Source: Elysia crispata
Taxonomy: Eukaryota; Mollusca; Gastropoda; Plakobranchidae
Direction: 5' to 3'
Assembly: GCA_033675545.1 (NCBI GenBank)
Contig: JAWDGP010006281.1
Coordinates: 1-64,000, forward strand
DNA: 64,000 bases
The notes under the pieces are model-generated. The model did no database searches, was not told the DNA's origin, and saw only the letters and a list, made by a program, of their open reading frames with translations. Numbering within the stretch: position 1 is the first letter of the stretch; each line of letters begins with the position of its first letter. Both the position numbers and the translations under genes were made by a program. Positions 46,626 through 64,000 of this stretch are shown in pieces.

Positions 46626-49600
46626 CTGACGGATCACTTGGTCCCTGTTCAGAGATAATAAAAATTATGTTTGAGGCAGAATCTCTGTGACATCCATATT
46701 TCGAACGTCCATCCAAATTAATAACTTCGATTATTTACAAGTACAATACATCTAAATTTCTTATGATTTTATTGCTCATAAAACAAAGACGAATCCTTAA
46801 TTATAAATCTTTTCAAAAGAAAAGTAACTTTTCATTTAGTTTATGCTGAATTTAGCTATCACAGATTAAATACCTTCCAGAACAAAATGAAACCAGCTGA
46901 GCTTAGCCTTAATCAACACTCACTGAAAAGAGGAACATTTTCTTATCATATCAGACTTGTCCATTTGATTCGGTTTACAGAATTAAATATGTCAGTTTTT
47001 ACTCTGAAATTATAGGCTACAACATATAACAGAGAGGTATTAAGCAAACTACATAAATAACATTCGGTAACCATGAAAGCTGATATGATCACATTTAAAT
47101 GGCCATTGCATTTTAAAATTGGCACCAATAGCTTTCAAAGCTGAACTTTTTAAAAAATATATTCTTTTGTAAAGGAGAATTGGAAGTTGGATGTAAAACA
47201 AAGGATAAAAGATACTCAATTAATTAGTAATATTTTAGATCTCGATCTACCAATTTTTCTAGATTATATTTGTTTCCCCCCTTTTTTTTCCCCAGGATTA
47301 TTTTAGTATTTACTGACTGCAGAGCAATCTTCTAATTTTTTGAAAGTGTCATTTTCATTTTAATTACTGTGTTGCTTTCCATGTAATTTTGGTTGCAATG
47401 GTAACAAACTGTATCAGTATGTTACAAATTTCAATTGCTAAATTACGAATGCACTTTATTTAAAAACTAGTTAAAGTGATTTTATATAAGGTTGCTCAGG
47501 TGAACTTTCCACACATGCATACAAAAATACATTAAAAAATATTAGTTTTATAGAAGAAAGCTGTGTTGGTGTATAAGTAAAGTTTAACCATTAACTTCGT
47601 TATAAATCTCATGTTAATGTAGAATCTTGGCCCTATATTTTGTCTGGTTCTTTCCTAAATCAATATCTAATCTTGATCTTCGTTAAATCATTTGCATTAT
47701 AACTAGCAGATCTGCATCACTTTAAATGCCAATGCGAGTTGGGTGTACAGGTAAAAAAATACCGATCTAGATCTAGATCTAGTACATAACTGATGAAAAT
47801 GAAATTTAACCTCATTTTTACCTGCTGAAAAAGCTTTTAATCTAAATTTCGATGTTCAGCTTCCAGGCAGAATATCCCCGAATGTAGAATCTTGTCTAGA
47901 TCTAGATTTGTTATGAGACTAAACAAAAACTTGTAAAATCTGACTAATCTATGATTTTTGTCATGTAAGGGTTATGAAAATGCTCATGTGGACATTATTC
48001 AACTGGGAAGTTGCAATGTTTATTATCCTCCCACCAAGTTGCCAGGACCGCAGGCATAAATTTGCCAACCTTTACAATAGACTTTAAAAGAATTAAAACA
48101 AAATAAAAATTAAATTGTGACTTTTGAGGTCGTAAAAACAGGAATTGATTAATCTAAAATAAATTATTAATAATAAAAATAATTAATTCTAAATACAGTG
48201 CTCGGTTTCAATAAAGACTTACAAAGTGATATTTTTCCCCTGAATTTTGCAATCATACTATGGCTATGCCAACCAGGTAAGATTAAGTAAGGATTCTTGG
48301 AAGATCTATTGATCACACAATCATGGTTAAATTCAGTTTGGCAAATGAAAAGCAGTGTGACACTTGGGCGAGAAGAAATTTTTATTGTACATTTTCAATA
48401 TAATTCCTTTGAAAATAATCCCCTAAAAATTCCGTGGTATGTGACCTATTAATCCATACAATTTACCATGGGTTCCGAGGTAAATTATATTTCATGTTCT
48501 TTTGTTGACATGGCTTCCTGTGCTTTGGTGCTGCAATGAATTAAAATGAAAGAAATAAACGAACAAACAAACAAACAAAACAAAAAAAAACAAAAAAAAA
48601 ACAAAAAAAAAAAAAAAACAGTCCGCGAATTTTTTCTTCTTCTCTATTTACACTGAATAAAAGTTAGCAGGAACAAGAAAAGACAAAGAGGGTTGAATCT
48701 GAACAACTTAATGTAGATCGTATTTCACAGTTTCCAAAAGTTTTCAAAGGCATCACACATCACTGATCTTGTTCTTCACCTTTGCTCCATCTTATGAATT
48801 TACAACTGTTTCTTTTTAATTTAATCATTCATTCATTCATTCATTCTCTCTCTCTCTCACACACACACACACACTCTCTCTCTGCAATTAAAGAAAATGC
48901 ACATATTCTGGAGAACAATAGTTTTTTTTTTTTTTTTTAATAATATTCAAAGAAAACATAACCAAAGACACTCATGCAGAATATATCTTTCATTTACTGC
49001 ACATGAAGATAAAAAAAAAGTCCTTGATGTATCAGATGGGAATAAAAATCACTTGTCAGAGGAAAGGACATCGAGTTACCCGTGCATTTAATTATTCATG
49101 CGAACCTTAATTCTGAAAGGAAACAGTTTTATAATGTAGGCCGTTACTGTCTGTAGAAAATGATTTTCAACCCACTAAATCGACATCACAAGCAGTACAC
49201 AGTCTTGAAGCTATGATAGATGTACTAATCTTTTTTGCCGGAATTGAGAGAGAAAAAAAAAGAGAGTAGGGGTATATAAATGAAAGAATAACAACGAGGG
49301 CCTAAATGAAAACTTAGAACGTTCATAAGCATAGGTAGGCCCATGCAAAAAAAAAAAAAATAAAAATAAAAAAAGCTAAAGGTAAAGAAAATGAACCATC
49401 AATTACATCGATACAAAGTGCAGGATTAGCGTTATGGAACTATAACGATGAGAAAAGACCCAGATGATGATCGAACACGGTATCTATTAAAATAAAAACT
49501 CGAGAGCGCTCAAAATTAAAATTATTAATCAGATAATCAGATTAATTTTCCGATTTCTGTAACATTTCTCACCCCCCCTCCCCCTATAAAGTCAGAGTAA

Positions 49601-50640
49601 CTTGTCTATATTTGTTACTAAAATACCTGGCTTTTTGCACTATTCTTCACTATAATCTAAGAATTCCATACTTCAGAAATACATGTATGTATATATAAAG
49701 AAAACAAAAACAACATCAAACAAACAAACACCCAGCAAACAAATATAAAAAGAATTAAAAAAACAAAACACGCCATTATACACATGTATATCGACACGAA
49801 CATTTTTAAAAAACATTGACAGTGACAAAAAAGTAAATCATAAAAAAGGACCTATCAAATGAGAAATCGGTAGGAAAATAGATAATAATTATGTGGAAAC
49901 AGAGAACCCTTGTCCAGCTTCCCTTCGTCGCGCGCGAACAACCACAAGTAGATGACTTCAGCGAATGGTCATAAACTGTAGCGTTTTCCAACTTCACAGT
50001 TTTCATAAGATTCTCATAAGGTGTGTAGAGAAGGGACAGCACTGTTGATTTCTGATACTCCCATTAACAATAAAGAGTTAAGGGCAATCCAACGAGTTAC
50101 AAAATGATACCTACGTAAAGATACCGATCGTAAAAATGCAGTTAAAGGGAAAAAAAAAACATTAATAAAGTAAAAAAAAAAAAAGAAAGAAAGAAAGAGA
50201 GAAAACTAAAGAAAAATTAATAAAACAAATAAAAAATCAAATAAAAAATCAAATGTAACATGAATATTTAGATACAGAGGAATTCGTATCTATTGATTGA
50301 GAGTCGAATACTGAACGCATCTTTAGTGTTAACGCCTCCTTCTCTCATAACAAGTTTTTATATGTAACTGACCCTACTGTTCTAAGCTCTCAGTGTATTG
50401 CGCAAATACTAGGGCCAAGTCAGTTAGGCTGAATCTCACTTTGGCAACATGGCAGTCATCTTGAATAGACAGATTTTATTTTATCTTGTTTAAGTGGGAT
50501 AACTTTGTGAAGGTTTAAAGCTATGTAAAAGTTCTGGTTTTTTTATTTAAAACACTAATAACTCACAATAAGACTTAAGAGGCGTCAAAAAGATAAGGCA
50601 TATTTATAAAGCATTTAGCTTAATATGAAATTGAAAAAAA
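46626..50640 (-). other. Upstream region of the Lifeguard gene, no exon identified
   Basis: The Pro/Gly-rich N-terminal exon expected for the family was not found here. Contents seen: AT-rich DNA, ATCTAGATCT clusters at 47761-47783 and 47894-47910, an A-rich run with CAAA units (48544-48620), a short CT/CA run (48845-48882) and a small CpG-richer patch near 49915-49960. The CpG patch could mark a promoter but shows no coding frame in phase. Confidence 0.4.
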
Positions 50641-50642
50641 AA

Positions 50643-50645
<3 letters not shown>

Positions 50646-50678
<33 letters not shown>

Positions 50679-50690
50679 ACTATCAGTTTG
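50646..50690. repeat. (CAA)n microsatellite
   Basis: About 13 CAA units after an A run. Confidence 0.95.
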
Positions 50691-50769
50691 CTTAAAAAAT
50701 CAGGACTTTCCTTTTCTCAGTTTTATTTGCGCTGTGATTGAATGGGAAAATGAATTGACCAATCTTTTA

Positions 50770-51560
50770 TGATTTCCATAATCACCGTATCATCCTCCTC
50801 CTCTTTCTCATCATCATTATCATCACCAACATCATCGCCATCGTCATGTTCATCATGTTCATCATCACCATCAGAAATGATTCCCACCAACGCCACTATC
50901 ATCACCATCAGAAATGATTCCCACCAACGCCACTATCATCATCACCATCAGAAATGATTCCCACCAATGTTACTATCATCATCACCATCAGAAATGATTC
51001 CCACCAACGCCACTATCATCACCATCAGAAATGATTCCCACCAACGCCACTATCATCACCATCAGAAATGATTCCCACCAATGTTACTATCATCATCACC
51101 ATCAGAAATGATTCCCACCAACGCCACTATCATCACCATCAGAAATGATTCCCACCAACGCCACTATCATCATCACCATCAGAAATGATTCCCACCAATG
51201 ATACTATCATCATCACCATCAGAAATGATTTTCACCAACGCCACTATCATCATCACCATCAGAAATTATTTCCACCAACGCCACTATCATCATAACCATC
51301 AGAAATGATTCCCACAAACGCCACTATTATAACCATCAGAAATGATTATCACCAACGCCACTATCATTATCACCATCAGAAATGATTCCCACCAACGCCA
51401 CTATCATTATCACCATCAGAAATGATTTTCACCAACGCCTCTATCATCATCACCATCATCACCAATCATTATCCTCCTTAAGATCATCATCATCATCACC
51501 ATCATCACCAATCATTATCCTCCTTAAGATCATCATCATCATCACCATCATCATTCTCCA
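50770..51560. repeat. CAT-rich minisatellite, 33-39-bp units
   Basis: Units of the form ATCACCATCAGAAATGATTC plus CCACCAACGCCACTATC are repeated about 15 times between 50870 and 51450; length varies by one or two CAT triplets. A 5' part is looser CAT/CTC repeat. Two copies of CACCAATCATTATCCTCC then ATCATCATCATC follow at 51460-51550. Confidence 0.95.
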
Positions 51561-51579
51561 TTTCATCCCTCTCCTCATC

Positions 51580-52095
51580 TCATGTCATCATATTCCCTTT
51601 AGTCCTATCAGACAATGATAAAACCGCCACCATCATCTCATGTCATCATATTCCCTTTAGTCCTATCAGACAATGATAAAACCGCCACCATCATCTCATG
51701 TCATCATATTCCCTTTAGTCCTATCAGACAATGATAAAACCGCCACCATCATCTCATGGATTAAGACTGCTACTTTATTCTTGTCCTCAAGTCATCATAT
51801 TCCCTTTAGTCCTATCAGACAATGATAAAACCGCCATCATCATCACATGTCATCATATTCCCTTTAGTCCTATCAGACAATGATAAAACCGCCATCATCA
51901 TCACATGGATTAAGACTGCTACTTTATTCTTGTCCTCAAGTCATCATATTCCCTTTAGTCCTATCAGACAATGATAAAACCGCCATCATCATCACATGTC
52001 ATCATATTCCCTTTAGTCCTATCAGACAATGATAAAACCGCCATCATCATCACATGGATTAAGACTGCTACTTTATTCTTGTCCTCAAACATCTC
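51580..52095. repeat. Minisatellite with 58-bp and 91-bp units
   Basis: The block GTCATCATATTCCCTTTAG starts at 51584, 51642, 51700, 51791, 51849, 51940 and 51998, so spacings are 58, 58, 91, 58, 91, 58. The 91-bp form carries an extra GGATTAAGACTGCTACTTTA piece. Alternation gives a 149-bp higher-order period. Copies are nearly identical. Confidence 0.93.
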
Positions 52096-53473
52096 CAGTG
52101 ATTAAATTTTCCGTATAGAGCTGATCTTTAGTCAGTCTCCATCCTTTTTGATTAGATCACTTTTGGTATTCGCTAAGATTTTATTGATTCCGCTACAAAT
52201 CTTTTTTTTTTTTTTTTTAATGTGAGGGCAATATGTGATGCTAGATATCTGAAATAAAAAACCCAAAAACTTCAAAATCCTTCATTCTCAGGGATAAAAA
52301 GAAATCTTGCATTTGAATAAAACCATTATTTTGTTTATTTCCCATTAAACCCTCTATAATACAGAGTCTTGGTGCAGTGATGGAATCCAACATCTGATAC
52401 AAGAAAATATAGCAAAACATTGCATTCCACTGTCAATAATTGGTGCGTAAAAAAAAATAAAAAATAAAAAAGAGTGATAGAGGAATGCCAAATCCTTGCA
52501 CATAGAGTAAGGTTGGAGAACATGGTTAACCCTTACAATAACCATTCCAACAGATGGCTGTGTGTCTACTAGTTTGTCCGCTAGTCTTGTGATAAGCCTT
52601 ATGTCCGGGCTTGTGCCTTTCCACTTATCTTGCTATCGGTATGTCTATGTGTGTGGCGGTCAGTCTCAACATGACTAATTCTAAATCTGCCCCCAACCTT
52701 TCTCTATCTCTCTGTCTCGCTCTATCTTTGGCTCCCTCTTTCTTTCTCTTTCAGCTTATTCCTGTTTGTTTCAAATCAAGAGATCTTTATTAGTACTCAT
52801 AGTAGTTCGTCAATCCTACACCACATCCTCAATCATCATAATTTAGTATTAATTTGTTTAAATAGATGTTAAATTTTGTGCATTGTGAAAACGTAAACAC
52901 GTATGAAAAAGAACAGAATGCAATACATCAAACTCAATTGGTCTTTATTAATAAACTTCTTCTTTGCGGGCTTGTGTTTCTATGATCATAAAGAAGTAAA
53001 ATTTATCGAATGCTTTCAGTTTTTATCCAATCAAACACAATGGAATGTTTAAGTTTCTTAACAAAGCAAAGTTTCAATTTATGCAACACTCCGCTGTTTG
53101 AATTAACAAATACCCATAAATAGATCTGATCACAGATAATATTATATTTATAAATTTAATGAATAAATTGCACATTTTAAGATCAAGCCAGCAAAAGTGA
53201 GTTGATTAACAAACAGATGAACACTAAATGTGAAACAAACAGCTATACTTTTTCGTGCTGCCTCATCAGAAACCAACATTCGAAGGTCACAGTAAGGAAA
53301 GCAGGGGTTTAAAAAAAACGAAAGAGAGAGAATGTATGTATGAATAAATATATAGAAAAAAAAAAAGAAATGCACATTGATAAATAGAACTAGAAAAGAC
53401 AGGAAAAATAAACAGATGGATAAAACGATAGATAAATAAATAAACAAATATATAAATAAAATTTATGCGTAGG

Positions 53474-53476
<3 letters not shown>
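52096..53476. other. No gene seen
   Basis: AT-rich with T runs; short frames without features. A frame on the minus strand near 53250-53320 (MLVSDEAARKSIAVCF) looks mildly protein-like but lacks splice support. Confidence 0.4.
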
Positions 53477-53553
<77 letters not shown>

Positions 53554-53590
53554 AGAAAGAGAGAGAGAGAGAAAAAAGAGAAAGAGAGAG
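53477..53590. repeat. (GA)n microsatellite
   Basis: About 110 bp of GA with AAAAGAGAAAG interruptions. Confidence 0.96.
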
Positions 53591-53915
53591 ATATATTAAA
53601 GTGACAGAGATAAAAAAGTAAAGGGGAGGGGAAAGTTATACTAAATGACAGCGAGACAGACCAAGAGACATGCAAACAGATAGATAGATAAACAGAAAGA
53701 CAGATTGAGATGCATAAAGAGAGAGAAAGGCAGGGGAAGAGAGAAAAAGATAAAGAGTGAAAATGAAAATCACGAATGAGTGTCAGAGAGGGAAGAAAGT
53801 GAAAGCTAAAATGAGGAGTTAAACAAATAAAACGTGAACAAAAGTAAAACAACTTGACAGCAGCACCCCTCAGCCCTCAACCCCTCAACCCCCCCCCCCA
53901 CGAAAAAAAAAATAT

Positions 53916-53970
53916 TTATATATATATATATATGCAGTTTGAAGACAAGCTGGAATAATTGATATATATT

Positions 53971-54014
<44 letters not shown>
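53916..54014. repeat. (TA)n microsatellites
   Basis: Two TA runs (53916-53933 and 53974-54014), following a C run and an A run near 53890. Confidence 0.93.
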
Positions 54015-54015
<1 letters not shown>

Positions 54016-54391
54016 CAAAAGAAAAAAAGATGCGCTTTAAAGTTAAGAACCATCGTTTCCGCTGAAATCAAAGCGTCTGATATTGTGTGCGCCATGAAGT
54101 ATTGGAAGCTTCACATGAGACGGTGAGCGTCGCTGGGCTCTCACGTGGCCAATTATTATTTGACCTCAACTAAAGTAATCGGAATCGACGTGTTTTCGGC
54201 AACTTGGAAGACTAGTATGGAAACGGGTAGAGAATAGATTATTCTGGCAGTGGGAAAAATTATTCGTGGGAGGCTAAAGGTAAGGAGGGAGGGGGAGGGG
54301 AGAATATATTTAAAACACATATACTCCTTCATTTTACTCATATCAACAATATCTTATGGTCTCTTTTCTCCTTGACAATCATCCATCATTA
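54015..54391 (-). other. 3' flank of the sulfotransferase gene
   Basis: Downstream of the TAA at 54392 on the transcript strand. A CpG-richer patch lies at 54055-54150. No exon or RNA gene recognised. Confidence 0.4.
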
Positions 54392-61751
<7,360 letters not shown>

Positions 61752-63284
61752 CAGACCCGGTTAGACCGGACGAAGACTCGATTCTCGCCCTTCAGGAGTC
61801 CTGCAGACAGAGAGGCCCTGGTGGTGACAAGCACAACAGCACTACTTTCATCACTGAGGCGCGACTTAATGTTCAACCTATCTTCCTCGGTGCTCCTCAT
61901 CTGTCCACAGCTCGACTCCTTCATACACACAATGAGTGAAGTCGGACTTTTTATGTTCACAAAGAAATTTTTTTTCGATGAAAGATGGGGCAAAACAATT
62001 GATATAAGTAAGATACCAACCTCTGTCATAAGGCACTAAAGTTGAGTTTTTACCATTGCGCCACCAAGAAATCATCTGTGTTAGATATAGACTTTAATAC
62101 GTTAGGTAGAACGAGGGTTGTGCATTGGGGGAGAAGAGGCTTTTTTTTTTTTAATTTTTGCGAAAAACATTTGACAGCAGTAAGCCTTCAGTGCTCAACT
62201 GACAGCCACAGCAACATTTTACAGCAGTAAGCCTTCAGTGCTCAACTGATTGAACTACGCGACTATCCTAGAATTCAGATAAAGCACTAATATAACTGCC
62301 TAGGTGAGTGGTGAGAAACTGAAATCAAATACTTAAAAAATAATAACAGTTACATTATCCTATGCCGTTAACTTTTAATGTTGTCAAAAAGAGTCCCTAT
62401 AAATGTTGTGAACCAGAGCCACTGTACTGTACATGTTGTTAAACACTCAAATAGAGTCCCTGAAATTGTTGTAAAACAAAGCTCATCTACATCAAAAGTT
62501 CTCTGGAGCACTAAAGCAACGAGAGTTTAAGAGTTTCCGTAGGTTCAGTTCTTCCCTGACTTGTACTACCTCTGTTGAGACAGTCGCTGCGCCTAAGGAA
62601 ATCTATCATAAATTTAACGGATCATCTACGAGCAGCCATGACATCTAATCGATTTATTGGAAGAAGAGATAAAAAAAACTCTCTATTTTTCCATTTGATC
62701 CCTTTGCTATTTTGTTCACCAGGCCATGACATTTTTAAACGCTATGTTTCTTCAGCTTTATTCACGCGACTCAAATGTGACCCTGAGGCCATTTTTAGTT
62801 ATTCAGCCAAAAAACGAAAGTGGAAAAACATAATAAAAGACTTGACAGGTGTCATATATCAAAAGTGATACGGTCGGGAATGAAAATCTACACCGGGGTG
62901 TCCTTTATAAATGACTGCACACCAATCTTTCACAAATATGCGCACGGTGCCACTGTCAGTTTGGCCCCCTATTAACTTTTGAATGCTTTATTTGATGAAG
63001 CCTTGTTTACTTATTTTTTCTTCAGTTGTCTACTCCACTTTGCTAAGCGTCTCCTAGTCCTTCAATTGATTTTTTCCAATTAAAATTTTTCATTCTTTTC
63101 TTCAGCTCCATGCTTCATTTGTGGTGTAAGTGCCAAAACCTTACTTGACTTTCCTTTTTCTTGTCTGCCAAACATAGCTATCTGGTTGTCAGTTTCCTAA
63201 CGTGATTGTCTGCCTTCTTCGCTTTGTTTGTGTGGGTGTCTATCTTTATGTTTTAGTTGACTTTTCTGTTTTGCTTAAATGCTC
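61752..63284 (-). other. 5' flank of the sulfotransferase gene
   Basis: Presumed 5' UTR/promoter side. A stretch at 61752-61930 is less AT-rich than the rest. A duplicated 28-bp block, ACAGCAGTAAGCCTTCAGTG plus CTCAACTGA, lies at 62174-62202 and 62221-62249. Similar blocks with AGAGTCCCT and TGTTGT recur at about 62390 and 62453. The plus-strand frame at 62575-62868 has no recognised feature. No TATA box could be assigned. Confidence 0.4.
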
Positions 63285-63484
63285 TGTGTGTGTGTGTGTG
63301 TCTCTCTCTCTGTCTCTCTGTGTCTCTCTGTCTGTCTCTCTGTCTCTCTGTCTGTCTGTCTGTCTGTCTCTCTCTGTCTCTCTGTCTTTCTCTCTGTCTC
63401 CCTGTCTCTCTCTGTCTCTCTCTCTGTGTCTCTCTGTGTCTCTATCTCTCTCTGTCTCTGTCTCTCACTGTCTCTCTCTCTTTC
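63285..63484. repeat. (TCTG)n/(TC)n/(TG)n microsatellite
   Basis: About 200 bp of mixed TCTG, TCTC and TGTG repeats. Ser-Leu-Cys frames are artefacts. Confidence 0.96.
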
Positions 63485-63519
63485 TGAATATAGAAATAAA
63501 GAAAGCAGTCAAACCAGAT

Positions 63520-63615
63520 GTGGATAGCTCAGTGGTTAAGTGCCTGGTCTTGTCTCGGCAAGGCGATGGGTGCCGCATCGAGGCGCAGGTTCGATCCCTG
63601 TTCATTCCATCTGTT
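63520..63615 (+). repeat. tRNA-derived SINE head or tRNA pseudogene
   Basis: TGGATAGCTCAGTGGTTAAG contains a near-perfect Pol III A box and GCAGGTTCGATCCCTG an exact B box about 58 bp further on. The acceptor stem and D stem do not pair well, so this is not an intact tRNA. The spacing and trailing non-tRNA sequence fit a SINE head. Confidence 0.65.
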
Positions 63616-64000
63616 GTAATGTTTTCGCGTCTTTCGTCTTATTTGTCGGTCTCGAGCTAGATCTAGGTTTGTGGTTGATTTTTCTATACATCTCTCTCTT
63701 TCTCTCTCTCACCCTTTGTTTGTAACGTGTATTAACTTTTCTTCTCCCTATTCTCTCTTTGTCTGCTTTTAGTGCAGCCATTTGTAAAGTTTTGTATTTT
63801 TCAACAGCACAAAAGGGAATCAAGCGAGAAAAAACAAATGTAGAGCATAAAACTTTAAACTCCCAGACCAACTATTTACTCTAGAACTAGTGTTCACCGT
63901 TGTTGAAACCAATTGCGCCCAAGGTAAATCAAATTACGCGTTGCCCATTCTCTCTGTTAATTTGACTACCTGTGTGTCTGTCTGTTTCTTTGCCTCAGTG
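63616..64000. other. Right edge, no gene seen
   Basis: CT-rich and AT-rich sequence with an AGATCT motif at 63658-63666. Open frames on the minus strand have no recognised feature. Confidence 0.4.

Noticed and set aside
49806-50042. First exon of the Lifeguard gene in the CpG patch near 49915
   Set aside because: No Pro/Gly-rich frame and no donor in the phase needed by exon 46552-46625.
63520-63615. Functional tRNA gene
   Set aside because: A and B boxes are good, but the acceptor and D stems do not pair, so a SINE head or pseudogene is likelier.

Overview
The window looks like a stretch of animal nuclear DNA. Genes are split by GT-AG introns, the background is AT-rich, and there are many microsatellites, LINE, Helitron and SINE remnants, and a large satellite. 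The frequent ATCTAGATCT-type motifs, the repeat spectrum and the two well-preserved genes fit a lophotrochozoan, most likely a gastropod mollusc. The species is inferred, not proven. No bacterial operon, CRISPR array or plasmid feature is present.

Layout. 1-11350 is a tandem satellite with a 54/55-bp monomer; its right half is organised into higher-order trimers (163 bp) and tetramers (218 bp) and carries kilobase-scale internal duplications. 11362-12829 is a tandem duplication of about 345 bp whose first copy is split by about 780 bp. 13-17 kb holds microsatellites, dispersed repeats and a decayed LINE reverse transcriptase fragment. 17858-18717 (minus) is a small unrecognised two-exon gene candidate with an in-frame TGA and a CRE upstream. 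19889-20567 (minus) is a frameshifted THAP-domain sequence. 21-27 kb is mostly repeats and weak open frames, including a broken retroelement ORF1/gag-like piece at 26202-27169. 27199-30125 is a second, more diverged array of the same satellite family in the same main orientation.

The gene-bearing right half is on the minus strand. 36865-46625 carries ten exons of a Lifeguard/TMBIM (Bax-inhibitor-like) membrane protein; its N-terminal exon or exons were not found. One of its introns holds a deleted Helitron with a clear 3' terminus at 46499. 50.7-52.1 kb is a CAT-rich minisatellite region. 54392-61751 carries a complete seven-exon carbohydrate (Gal/GlcNAc/GalNAc-type) sulfotransferase, predicted to be a Golgi type II membrane protein. 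The rest is intron, flank and simple repeat.

The two good genes have no evident functional link: one is an anti-apoptotic/calcium-homeostasis type membrane protein, the other a glycan-modifying enzyme. The most unusual items are the nested organisation of the satellite, the unrecognised gene with the internal TGA, and the intronic Helitron.
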